Shown piece by piece: positions 26,101 through 36,360 of a stretch of DNA of 64,000 nt (positions within the stretch are counted from its first letter, which is position 1; each line of letters opens with the position of its first letter). Source of the DNA: Cryptomeria japonica (Eukaryota > Streptophyta > Pinopsida > Cupressales > Cupressaceae); assembly GCF_030272615.1 (NCBI RefSeq), contig NC_081415.1, positions 261,826,425 through 261,890,424 of the forward strand, written 5' to 3'. Made by a program: the position numbers and the translations under genes. The notes beneath the pieces were generated by a model. It was not told the origin of the DNA. It made no database searches and saw nothing but the letters and a program-made list of their open reading frames with translations.

Positions 26101-27089
26101 AGTTTGATAGTACAGGTCCCAATTCCTTTCACAGGATATGTGGAGTTATCTCCAATAGTAACATCTTCACTTGAGTGCCCTTTAAGTGTTTCAAACTGAT
26201 TTATGAATCCAGTTATATGCCTTGATGCTCCACTATCTACGATCCAAGTGTTTTTATTTGTATTTATTTCGCTTGATAGGGCTAAGAAAAAAAGTGAGTT
26301 TTCTCCTTTGACTTCGGCTAGAGTAGCTTGTGTTTTCTTCCTTTCTGGACAATTCCTGTGAGTGTGCCCATATTTGTCGCATTTGAAACACTGAATTTTA
26401 GACATATCTCTTTTCTTATGGTTTTTATTTCCTCTCTTCCGTTTGGAGAACTTTTTCTTTTTGTTGAAGATATTTGTATTAAGTGCTTGGATTTCTCCTT
26501 CTTTATTTGTCCCTAATCCTCTTGAGATTAGTCGAGATTCCTCTTGAATGCACTCATTCTTAAGTTGTTCAAATTGGGGTAAGGGGGGTGTTCTGCTAAT
26601 AAATTGAATGTAGGATTCCCATGAAATTGGTAATCCTCTTAGGGCTATGAGAGAGATTTCTTGATCATCTACCTCATTTCCAATAGTTTGTAATTGGTCT
26701 TTTACTTCAGATATCCTTTAAAAGTATGTAGATATTGTATCATCTTTATTCATCTTTATGTTTAAAAGTTGTTGTTTCAAGGTTAACATTTTGCTCACAT
26801 TGTTAACTTCATATGTATTTTTAATGGTTTTAAATACTTCATATGCTTTAGGCAGTCTGGCTATAGATGGAAGAATATGATCTTTGACTGAGTCAATAAT
26901 TATTTTCTTTGCTTTATTATTACGCCTTTTCCAGGTAGATTTCTCTGGTTCATCATTTGGCATGTCTAGATTTTCTTCTATGTAAGACTCTAATTCTAGT
27001 TCTTCAAGAATGGCAATGATTCGTATCTTCCAGGAAACGAAGTTGGAGGCTCCTTCGAGTCTATCTTCCACTCTCATATTACTTGACAT
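23157..27089 (-). pseudogene. gag-pol: element C gag-pol
   Basis: Begins MSSNMRVEDRLEGASNFVSW at 27089. Gag to about 26720, then a frame break; CCHC knuckle CFKCDKYGHTHRNC near 26390, protease IVDSGASRHITGF near 26240, pre-integrase zinc region (LWHKRLGHLRY...CKGCALGKN), integrase (FVDDYSRKTWIYF; NGGEYTFD; NPQQNGVAERKNR), reverse transcriptase with the catalytic MDD in VLYMDDLLITG (about 24100) and RNase H to the stop at 23157 (KLGMTRL). The catalytic residues look intact, but frame changes near 26700-26400, 25490, 25205-24790 and 24250-24120 split the single polyprotein expected for a copia element. Confidence 0.92.
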
Positions 27090-27211
27090 TTTGAATATTT
27101 TCTTAGTCGGATATATCCTCTGCGTATATAGCCTCTGCGTTGATTTGTTATTTACTTACGATAAATGCTTATGAGTAATATGGCTGTCTAATTTATTCTC
27201 TTAATAACTTG

Positions 27212-27223
27212 GCTCTGATACCA
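27212..27223 (-). other. element C primer-binding site
   Basis: Plus-strand GCTCTGATACCA, a perfect complement of the tRNA-iMet site, directly against the 5' LTR. Confidence 0.92.
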
Positions 27224-27519
27224 TGTTGTGAAATATGGATCAAAGAAAAATGACAGCGATTCTGGAAGACTGATTGCCATGAGTTATTGATCGTCTCCAT
27301 CATTGAATCTGGTTTAAATACAAGAGGAAAGCTTGCCTACGTAGGGACATGTCCATACGTGACAGTTGCCACGTATGGACATGTCCCTACGGAGGCAACC
27401 GTTCATAACTATTAGTTTGTTTATGTTTAATTTCCAAACTGTATGCTCTGTTAATATATCACTCTCTAGATAATAACCGATTTACCATTAGTTAGATTCA
27501 TGAGGGCTATATCTTAACA
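27224..27519 (-). repeat. element C 5' LTR (296 bp)
   Basis: Partner of 22462-22757. Its inverted repeat has 29-bp arms at 27333-27361 and 27370-27398 with a single mismatch and an 8-bp loop ACAGTTGC; the arms end in ACGTG/CACGT next to the loop. Followed by the AAAAG duplication. Confidence 0.95.
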
Positions 27520-27579
27520 AAAAGAGTAGATCAATTCTCCGTTGTTTCGACAAATCTGATCACGATCTTGTTCAAACCT

Positions 27580-27591
27580 GCTTTGATACCA
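27580..27591 (-). other. element D primer-binding site
   Basis: The plus-strand GCTTTGATACCA is complementary to the tRNA-iMet site TGGTATCAGAGC with one mismatch and abuts the 5' LTR at 27592. Confidence 0.85.
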
Positions 27592-28306
27592 TGTTAAATT
27601 TTTGGATCAGAATTGAAATTACAGAGATACAAAGCAATATCTCTGATATTACTGTTGTAATTCAAAATTAAAACAGAAATATCTAAATATATATATCTCA
27701 CACTTAGTATATATATTGCACACGGTCTTTATTATTCTCACACTACATATAAATCACATCATATAACCTCAGGGATCTTCATGTAGCATATAAGTGCGGA
27801 GATCTTTACGTACAGCCAACTAGAATTCTCTCAGATGTATTTTATGTGTATAGCTATCATCTACACACCGCTTTGTATATATATTACAAGAAATATATAT
27901 ATCGCACACACACAATGTAATATTCTCACGTAGCAGATATATGTTGCAGCCTTTTTTTCAAACACCTAGCAGACCAAATCACTCAGATCGCCGCCTATCC
28001 TTTTTAATCTTCTTGACTTTACTAAGGCCCATGACTAGGATATAAAATACCTGATAGTAGACGTGGACTAACATGTCCCAATCGGGGAGTCATTAGAAAA
28101 GGGTGTGATTAGTTATGTAAAGACACCCGATACATAATGCATTCGATGAATATTAGTTATTCAATAACAAAAGCAAATGGATAATAACAAAACATAATGA
28201 TTAGAGAAGAGATGAGATTGCTGACAGCAATCATAAAATAATTAAAAAAATAAGGATTGCGACAGAGGTCAGGAGAAAGATATCTCATGTCACTATAACA
28301 TCAACA
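27592..28306 (-). repeat. element D 5' LTR
   Basis: 715-bp copy next to the primer site. It is nearly the same as 17246-17953 with small indels around the TA-rich stretch near 27870-27905. Ends TG...CA, followed by the GCTTC duplication. Confidence 0.93.
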
Positions 28307-28311
28307 GCTTC

Positions 28312-29307
28312 CGTCTACATTACAATTCAATAATCATAAACATGTTCTTTTAGTGATTAAATGATGAACATGTTATGAATTCTAAAGTGCACTCTGCTAC
28401 CAGGTATTAATGCGAGTCCATTTGCAATTCACTCATCTTGTTCTCAGAGATGAAATGAGCAACACCATATTATTTGCCAGCTTCTTGTATTTTCCCAATT
28501 TCACTCTTAGAAGTACACAATCCCCAAATTCAGACTTTAATTTGGGAAATTCCTAAGCAACTTTTGGTTTAGAAACCATAAACAAGAGTTGTCTATTATG
28601 TCAAAGTCACCGTGGACTCCCACCTGGCCAAGTCACCTAGTATACCAAACCAAGCATGACGAATGTGGTATTATGCCAATTTCTACACTTAACATGTCTA
28701 CTCAGATTAGATTCAAGGACTCTATTGAGATCCAACTTGCTTTAACCACTTGAATCCATTGCATTCAACAAACAATACTGCTTTTGCTATTGACATAATA
28801 AATTTGGTAAAACTGAAGGGCTTCTAGACTCTTAATTATTTTAAGCTGAAAAGCTCTTTGATCTTATAAGAAATTGTGTCCTTAAGGAATGCTACATCTT
28901 CGTATGTGTAAGTCTTCAAAAAGGCTCATCACCAATGCTGCATAGTGCATTGTTATATGCAAAATCCACCATTTGAAAATAATTAGTTGGAAAGTTTTGT
29001 ACATGGTATTCAGTTAAGTAGGTTGATCCTATATTAGTTTTCCAATTGGAATCTAGATTATAAGCAGTTCTTAAATGCATTTGATGTTAATAGCTTGGAT
29101 TAACAAATAATGTTTCCCTAAATATTGAAGTAACTTGTCAGCCTTGTGCATTAAATATTCTTTATAAGAAATTCCATGAAGCCCCACAATGTATATTATG
29201 TAGGCTACCACTATTTTTCACATTTTATGAGGAAATGACAAGTACAAAATGGTTTGCCTTGGCCGGCTTCTTCACCACAGCCATGATGCCATGACATTTC
29301 CTCATCA
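28312..29307 (-). pseudogene. decayed Ty3/gypsy integrase fragment, target of element G
   Basis: Minus-strand frames show LPKMMRKCHGIMAVVKKPAK with ANHF near 29312-29240, resembling the chromovirus integrase stretch LPK...IMVVVDR, and VDFAYNNALCSIGDEPF at about 28975-28925, matching the VEFAYNN...PFE block. Linking sequence is full of stops. The start of the first motif lies beyond element G (42331-42350), so G inserted into this fragment. The assignment rests on these two motifs only. Confidence 0.5.
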
Positions 29308-29312
29308 TCTTG

Positions 29313-29794
29313 TGTAAATGTAAATAGACTGTGATGACTTTCAGAACAATCAGAATTCTGAGACAAAGAATTTATACTATTAGTATTTGATTTAAAGAAA
29401 TATACAACTGATTTTATTTATGTCTTATCAGTTTGCCTCTGCAAATACGAAGACCAAGCAATTATATCTTCTACGTTCACCACATGTATCGTCTGACGTT
29501 TTTTTCTTATTCAACGAGGGTGGCGGATATATATTACTTGTCTTCATTGGATCGTGCCTCCACAGGGGGTCGCGATCCTATGTGGAACCACGTGGTTCCA
29601 CATAGGGACGTGACCCCTGTGTGGAGCCACGATCCTTCTACACTTGTGGGATTACTTAACCAAACATAACAATAACAAACTAATGTGTTAGTTTAATATT
29701 AACTTACATAAATCTCAATTAAATCGCAAGTAAATCAAATCGAATTTCTGGGCATTAATAACCAGATTAGTTACGACTGACACTAATTTTAACA
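29313..29794 (-). repeat. element G 3' LTR (482 bp)
   Basis: Followed inward by the polypurine complement CTCCCTCTTAG. Contains a perfect 30-bp palindrome at 29577-29606 centred on CCACGTGG (a G-box), embedded in longer imperfect arms, with a TATATAT box about 45 bp downstream in sense. Confidence 0.95.
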
Positions 29795-29879
29795 CTCCCT
29801 CTTAGTCTTAGGAGTATAGACCTAAAACTTAATTTAGCTCCACACTAATCTCATGATAATTACATCACCTAGGTGTGAA

Positions 29880-29985
29880 GAATCAGCATGTGATTCTAAG
29901 GATATACTCACTTTGATATCCCTGTTTTAAGTATCAACCTGTGATACTAAGGATATACTCACTTTGATATCCCTGTTATAGTATG
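29880..29985 (-). repeat. element G 51-bp direct repeat with GGATAT/ATATCC hairpins
   Basis: Two copies of a unit containing GGATATACTCACTTTGATATCC, offset by 51 bp, between pol and the polypurine tract. Inside each, GGATAT and ATATCC form an inverted repeat. Comparable repeats occupy the same place in the other copia elements here. Confidence 0.7.
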
Positions 29986-30080
29986 TGCACTGACATTAAT
30001 CCGCTTACATAATGTCTACTATAATTTATCATATTACTGATATTCAAATTGTCTGATTTTCAGTTTATATGATCTTCCAA

Positions 30081-30161
30081 ACATTTATAAGATGGTCACC
30101 TTACAATGTTAAAATACAAGTGTTCATTAACTAAAGAATCGTCATCCTTTAGGAATGAACA
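30081..30161 (-). other. element G paired hairpins after pol
   Basis: Pol-proximal hairpin 30121-30161: TGTTCATT and CTAAAG pair with CTTTAG and AATGAACA, enclosing loop ATCGTCAT (plus-strand text), so 14 paired bases with a small internal loop. Distal hairpin 30081-30109: ACATT...TAAG pairs with CTTA.AATGT around ATGGTCAC. In sense the loops are ATGACGAT and GTGACCAT. They begin 70 bp after the pol stop and are homologous to pairs in C, E and F. Confidence 0.75.
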
Positions 30162-30230
30162 CAGGGAAAGGTTACATACTTCATATACTCAAATATATGA
30201 CCAAGAAGTTTACATAATTTTAGACATCAA

Positions 30231-30520
30231 TTACATTTTAACCATACCAAGGTACCTCCTGAAGTGATCAATTTTCACTCTTGCTAGGGGTTTGGTGAGA
30301 ATGTCAGCTATCTGATCTCCTGTATTGACATATTCCAATCTTATTACCTTTCTCTCTATCATGTCTCTTACATAGTGATATGGGATCTCAAAGTGCTTGG
30401 ATCTATCATGGAAAACCGGATTCACTGAAAGTTTAATGCAGCTCTGATTGTCACAATGAATGATAGTAGGCTTCAGACTTTCACCAAACAGTCCTCCTAT
30501 CAATTTCCTCAACCATACGG
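30231..30520 (-). pseudogene. pol: element G pol, RNase H C-terminal part
   Basis: Reads EAVWLRKLIGGLFGESLKPT and on through IIHCDNQSCIKLS, RSKHFEIPYHYVRDM, ILTKPLARVKIDHF, ending GMVKM and a stop at 30231. This is the end of the copia RNase H domain, including the catalytic Asp of HCDN. Its N-terminal part continues at 38133 after removal of A1; the CTTCC duplication at 30521-30525 is the join. The frame is open within this piece. Confidence 0.92.
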
Positions 30521-30525
30521 CTTCC
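30521..30525. repeat. target duplication of A1 (CTTCC), left
   Basis: CTTCC here and at 38128-38132 bracket solo LTR A1. Removing A1 and one copy restores the element G reading frame through RNase H (AAKEAVWLRKL-type sequence), which confirms the junction. Confidence 0.95.
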
Positions 30526-32342
30526 TGTTGACGTGTATTTTGTACACGACCAAACACAGAATAAAATACCTAAAGGTACCTTATCCTCTCTTGAATAAAG
30601 TCTCTGAATGCTGAAGATGTCGCAAAAAGGATCAATCGGGATGACTTCAAGGTTCTTTGTTGTAGGATCTCTACGTGTTGATAAGCTCTTTGTGGTATGA
30701 TGTGATTTGCTGGAATCACAAGGGGACTTACACTTGACGACCTAAACGTCTGTTTTGTTGGAATCATAGGATTTCACTAGCGTAGATTTGGAAAAAAGGA
30801 AAAAAAATGAGGGCGAAGAAAGGATCTAATTCTGATACTAAGAATGTAGGAGCAATGAATGATCTTTGATGAAATTCTAACTAAGTCTTGTTTTTGTCAC
30901 AACCCTCCTTTATCACCTTTGGATTAAAATACAAACTCTATTATATTTCTTTTGGATAAACTATTGAATAAATATTATAAAGGAATAAAAATAATAAATC
31001 ACACACACGGAAAATATACTTTTTTTTTAATTGATTATTTAAATTTCCTCACCCAAATTATGGCACATGTTGTAGGAGGAATAAGAAGCTTCTAGAGGCT
31101 TCTCCACCACCTTGCATATAACTCCTCCCACTAAGTCTAATCAATTTGCATGAAGGCCAAATTGGGAGAATCTCTTTTTTTTTAATTAAAAATTAGGTAG
31201 TGGAATTTGGAAATTTTTCTTATAAAAGATGTACAAGTTTTCAAAAAGAGGAGTTGGTAATTCCATAAAGATTTTTTTCAAGTAAATTTTTCTTTTGTAG
31301 TCATAATTCATTTTTCAGCTAAAATTTTTGCCTTGGAGGACTTCTTCATGTTGAAGGATCAAGGGAGATCCATAGAGGATTCTACACCATTTTCAAGCAC
31401 CCAGGTTCTTTCAAATTCAGTTTTTTTCATGCATCTTATTCTTGCTGCAAATTAGAGTAGATTAAATTGTTTAACAAATTAGAATCTTTTGCTTCAAATT
31501 TTGATGAGAAATAGATTCATTTATTTTCAGCTTCTTGATAAAAATTAGATCCATTAGTTTCAAATTTTTGATAAGGAGAAGATTAAATTGTTTAAGAAAT
31601 TAGAATCATTTGTTTCAAATTTCGATGAGAAATAGATTCATTTATTTTCAGATTCTTGATAAGAATTAGATCCATTAGATCCATTGTTTAAGAAGTTAGA
31701 TCCATATATTTCAAATTTTTTATAGGAATTAGATTAAATCGTTTAAAAATTTCTTATTAAGTTTTAGATTGATTCTTGCTGAAGAACTAAATTAGAACTA
31801 TCTTTATTTTCTCTAGAATCATCTCTCCGGTTATTGTTTATCTGAATCTCATCCTTTAAAGAGATTTCGCTGTGATTATTTCCTCTGTGTTTGGTTTGAG
31901 ATTTTACTGCGATTATTCTAAATTTCTCCCTGTAATATTTAAATCTGTATGATTAATTCTTTCTATCTCTGTGAATAACTCTTTGTGAAGAAGCAAAATA
32001 TAAATTTATCTTTGTAGGTTTTAGATTGAAAATCAAAAAAAAAAAAAAACACCTTTTATGAGCTTGCATTTACCAGCATAATCCATTTATCTTCATGGCT
32101 GGAAACAAATATTGTATCTGGATTGTCTATCTCTGAGAATAAAAGTTTATCTCTGTAGATTTTATGAGATTACACTTCCCAGCATAATCATCTATCTTTC
32201 ATCTTCCTGGATTGTTTATCTGTAACTTCCTGGATTATTCAACCTGTGAATGAATCCTTATTGTTTACTTCAGTATTTTTTTATCCTTTTATCAAAAAAA
32301 AAATCTACTTTATGTACCTATTTAAACTAAAAAAAAATTAGA

Positions 32343-32384
<42 letters not shown>
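32343..32384 (+). repeat. TA microsatellite in B1
   Basis: A TA run at the same relative position as the one in B2 (about 49857-49891), so it was already present in the parent LTR. Confidence 0.9.
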
Positions 32385-32385
<1 letters not shown>

Positions 32386-32454
32386 GAATATTCCAATGTT
32401 AATATATTAATACTAATGCCATAGCGTACCGCATTTATGTTGCACAATTTTCCG

Positions 32455-32640
32455 AAAACGAGATTTCGCAGGGCGGCGGTTTTGAAAACCACGGGGTTAA
32501 TGGTACCCCCCACTACCCTGCGGTCACTGTAAGTGGCCGCAGGGGAGTGGAGGGGACCACGCGGCCCCCTCATTCCCTACGGCCCTGCGAATTCAGGACC
32601 GCAGGGGATGATGGGACCCGTGGTCCCCACCTTCCCCTAA
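32455..32640 (+). other. GC-rich inverted-repeat island in B1
   Basis: An island of GC-rich DNA in AT-rich surroundings. It contains CCCTGCGGTCACT facing AGTGGCCGCAGGG, and further CCCTGCG / CGCAGGG and GGACCACG / CGTGGTCC pairs. The equivalent island in B2 (about 49635-49750) keeps GGGACC, CCCTGCGG and CGCAGGACCGCAG elements. It lies beside the TA run; whether it is part of a promoter is unknown. Confidence 0.65.
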
Positions 32641-34187
32641 TTGCTACACTTAAAAGCAATTCATTGCTAATGAATAAATTCGATAAAACTTTTAAAAATC
32701 ATTCTTTATTAAAAATTTAAATTATTATTTTTATATATATATCGTTTAAGTTAAATTTAAGTTAATTTTTTTTACTTTATACAATTGTTTAGTTAAATTT
32801 ATTTTTCTTAAAATTAGCAAAAAAAATTGAATTCAAAGTATTGTTTCAATTCCTTTAGGGAATTATTGGATTATTTGATCCATGATTTTGAAAACAAATA
32901 AGTCTTATTATTATTTTGATTTGACCCAAAAATTTCAAAAAAATTATAAGCTAGTCACTCATGGGGAATTTGTAACCTTATAATTAATTAGTCTCGCGAT
33001 AAGAGAAAACATTTCTGCATTTTGTATGTAAATGACGTTACTTTTGCATTGTATTATTATTATTTCGTACTCCTTATCTTCATGCAATTTCTCGTAAGTT
33101 CACAATTATCATTACCATGCCAATACATGTATTAATTCATTTAATTGTAGAATAATGATATTTCTCTTTTTCAAATAGTATTTAATGTTTAAATTATGTA
33201 CGTCCATTTCATAATTATATTTCAAGCATGATGTTCATAAGCTCTTAATTAGAAACTAAACAAAGGAAGTTGGAAAACCAAAACTAGCAGCGTTCGGTAT
33301 ATACAGTGCCTCAGGGTCACGCTTACAGGTAATGCCATCGTGTTGAACTACTGCACTTAACGCCTAATAAAGCTGCATTAACGACGTCTGTGGCATCATC
33401 CCTATAAATCATCGGGGATTAATAAGGGACACTTGGAAGTTAAAATCCAAGGGGCGGGTAATCCCCCTTGGATTGATAATTTAATAAGATAACTTTTAAA
33501 TGATTTTCACATCCGTTGAGATAAACCATAGTAAACCCCTTTTAGGGATGGTCAAGTTAAATGCTCTCATGAAATTGATTTCTTTTTTTTATCTTGAAGG
33601 GATATTGGTGATTTGCAATTGGGTCAAGGGTGACACTCGTGATAGGAATTAGGACCTAGTTATTTTTTTAGGCCACAAGCAATAGGCCACCTTGAGCCTT
33701 CGCTTAAGCGCTACCATCGTGGGTAGCAACCGCAAAGAAACTGTCTGGGACACTGACCCTAGAAAGGGTTGCGTACCCACAAATCAGTTTACATCAAACC
33801 ATAGAATAGAAAATAGAACTATATACTTTACGCCTTGATCCCGTGCCGAAGCGGGTATGTAGGCAGTCTTGGGACGGAGTTGTCCCTCATACTCAGGCGT
33901 TCGTGGGTGGGGTCTAGGCTTGGTTGAGTAAGAATCCTAATTGAAAGATAAGATAATTAAATTGAAAAAGAAATTCAATGCACACTCTGAAGGAATCCCG
34001 TATGGATTCGCTTGACTTCCCGAGGCTTTAAGCCAAATTCTGAGGCGGAATTCAAGCTTGTATTATTTTTAATTACTCCTAAGGACGGCGACCTCGGTGC
34101 ACTCTTGTTAGAAGAGTGTAGTACTTAGTGAGTGGCTCAGGACCCGAACGGTCCCAATGAGTCTAAGTCTCTGGCCAGAGCATCTCC

Positions 34188-34376
34188 TATCCCGTTTGGA
34201 TGGATGCCTACCCCGTATGGGTAGATGCCTATCTCGTTTGGATAGATGCCTACCCTGTATGGGTAGATGCCTATCCCGTATTGGATAGATGGAATCTTAT
34301 GTCCCGTATGGACAATTGCCTAACCTGTATGGTTAGATGCTCATCCCGGATGGATGAATGCCTAATCCTAAATGGA
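34188..34376 (+). repeat. array of about nine 15-bp hairpins, 21-bp period (B1)
   Basis: Units of the form GATGCC + 5-bp arm + CGTAT-like loop + complementary arm. Arms seen: TACCC/GGGTA (34209-34223 and 34251-34265), TATCC/GGATA (34272-34287), TAACC/GGTTA (34321-34335), TGTCC/GGACA (near 34300-34313), TCATCC/GGATGA (34341-34356). Successive hairpins start at 34188, 34209, 34230, 34251 and 34272. The arm sequence varies but stays paired, while the loop (CGTAT, CGTTT, TGTAT) is kept. The B2 copy has the same array at about 47975-48130. Confidence 0.85.
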
Positions 34377-34483
34377 TGGATGCCCAGAGTATGCAATTGA
34401 ATAAAACATAATGATTTCATTAAACAAAAAAAAAAAGAATACTCAATTTTGTTGATTCAGTTATGGTGGGTTATTACAGTTTT

Positions 34484-36360
34484 GACATCCCAGGACCATC
34501 TCCACAAGGTTAGTGTGATCTTCGAAGGAAAGCTTTATGATGTTCAAATCATCACTACAGGCATAGACACCATCAGGCTGATGCATATCAATGAAGAAGC
34601 GACAATTGATGTTAAGCTTAAGCTGAATGATTCCAGTTGACTACACAAGGTAAGTCTGCAATCAACAAACTGCTATTAGTATGGATATACGAATTTCACC
34701 ATCAATCAAACACATTTCTTCCACTCATCTAATAACATGAAATCAAATATGAGAAGTATAGAGACCATGCAAATTGTCGAATCGACCCATAAATTTCACC
34801 ATTTCTTCAATGAAGTTTTACAAGTCTTTTATAACAACATCTTGGCAACAATCTTTGCCTTCTCTCTCTACTCTACTCTAATTGCTATACTATTAACTGA
34901 CTAATTCACTATTCTAACTATTCACTCCCTACTTTCTATCCGCCTTTACAAAATGAAGAGTCGGTGCTTATATAGTGCCCTTAATACAATTCAATGGCTA
35001 AGATCAATCTGAGATCAATGGCCAAGATTCTACAATGAAAACCCTAATTAGGGTTTGTTACAACAAACTCAATTCTGACCAATGAAATAATTGTATTAAT
35101 TGGACACATGTCTTCTCTAGAAAATTCGACCAATGGATAGCTGGGGTAGGTACATCGAAGTTTGTGCCACCTCCCATGAGTTAGGTACATTGAATCTGGA
35201 CACGCTGAGGTGGACCAATCCGACTGGAGGAGCGATGACTAGGATGCCACCTCGTCTAACACTTGCAACTTGGTAGATATCCAATTCGATGATGCTGAGA
35301 AGCTAGCTTTAATTAACTCTTCTGAAACTATCTGCTTCTTCAACGAACCCTTGCTCTGACTTCTTTTGTCTTTGATGTGCAGGATGATGATGTACCTCGC
35401 CCTGGAATGCTATATTGGAAGAGGTCGCCCTTATCCTTGCTCGATCTTCTTGGAGGAGACCGTCCTTGATCTGGCTTGATTTTCTTTGATGAGAGTCTGC
35501 CAAGTAATAGATCTTCCGACTCCGAGCCGCCATTTGATGCCTACACAAAACTCCAAAATTAGTCTTTAAGCATTATATCTTAAAATGTAGAAATTAAGAC
35601 TCTCCAAAGGGAAAATTCAAGATATTGATTAAGAAATTTCATGATAAATCTAGAATTCTTCATTTCCTAATTAATTAATCAACACTTAGACTTTTCTAAA
35701 AAAAGTGCCCAAAAATCAAGTCCTGAACAAGGATATTAGGATAATTTTGCCATACCTCCTCTTGAGTACTTAACTCTAAGACCTTTTTGAAAATGATGCA
35801 AGAAAAATGGATTTTGCTAGGCAAAGTTTAAATCATAGCCCTCTCTTGGATGAATTGCGCCTCCATTAGTCTTCAAAAGAATTTCACCCTCCTTAGTCTC
35901 CACACTCTGCAAAATTTCGCCTTCAATCTTCTGGATTTCGCTCCTCAAATTGCTCCTCAATTTTGCATTTTAGAAGGGATGAATGAATGATTTGAACTTG
36001 AAACAATGCCCCCCTATTATATAGAGCGCTCACCTTCTTTCCATGAGGCCGACCTAGTTTTTTTAATAACAAAATAAGATAATAATCCATTAAAAAGAAG
36101 GCCGACTTGCTTGCAAAAGCCAATAAGTGTGTTTGAGCGCTCAATTTGTATTTTTAATTTTAAAAATTAATTTTAGTGCCTCCAAGGTGGATTTTTTAAT
36201 TATTTCAAGGCTTAAAATTAATTTATTAAATGCAAAATGCTTTTAAATTAATGCGAATTTTAATTTTCCAAATGTCTCAAATTTAGCAATTTTGGTGATT
36301 TAGTGCAAACAGGAAAATATCAATTTTTGATCAAGGTCTCAATGAAGCTTGCTAGTGATT
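34484..36360. other. A1 body between B1 and hairpin array
   Basis: Non-coding LTR sequence that aligns with 57776-58815 of A2 over most of its first kilobase (GACATCCCAGGACCATCTCC onward), with length differences further on. An open frame at 35309-35548 has no counterpart in A2 and is not supported as a gene. Confidence 0.7.

Larger units (their letters stand above)
22462..27519 (-). mobile_element. copia element C, full length, nested in D
   Basis: 5058 bp with two 296-bp LTRs (22462-22757 and 27224-27519) and an exact AAAAG duplication. The LTRs differ at about 12 of 296 positions by eye (about 4%), so it is the product of an old but well-preserved insertion. Primer site 27212-27223 is a perfect complement of TGGTATCAGAGC. 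Coding sense is minus. All copia domains are present but split by frameshifts. Confidence 0.96.
17246..28306 (-). mobile_element. copia element D (LTR retrotransposon), interrupted by element C
   Basis: Bounded by LTRs of 708 bp (17246-17953) and 715 bp (27592-28306) that begin TGTTAAATTTTT and end ACATCAACA on the plus strand, flanked by an exact 5-bp duplication GCTTC (17241-17245 and 28307-28311). Coding sense is minus. Primer site at 27580-27591, polypurine tract directly inside the left LTR (sense AAGAGGGAG). Copia element C sits in its leader with its own AAAAG duplication. Domain order gag, protease, integrase, reverse transcriptase, RNase H defines Ty1/copia. Multiple stops make it non-autonomous. 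It is in the same orientation as the PAP gene. Confidence 0.95.
30895..34478 (+). mobile_element. solo LTR B1 (3584 bp), nested in A1
   Basis: Begins TGTCACAACCCTCC and ends GGGTTATTACA, flanked by an exact GTTTT duplication (30890-30894 and 34479-34483). The uninterrupted A2 copy reads straight across this point (CTTGTCTTGACATCCC at 57770-57785), which proves insertion. An inverted copy (B2) is at 47886-51418. There is no primer site or coding domain. Orientation is taken as plus because the block TATGTAGGCAGTC near its right end resembles the downstream part of plant gypsy LTRs; this is inference. Confidence 0.92.

Noticed and set aside
34200-34400. Repeat protein MDAYPVWVDAYLVW
   Set aside because: 21 bp is seven codons, so the hairpin array is open in one frame; B2 does not keep it as a gene-like frame.
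35309-35548. 79-codon open frame in A1
   Set aside because: Not kept in A2 at the matching place and without family resemblance.
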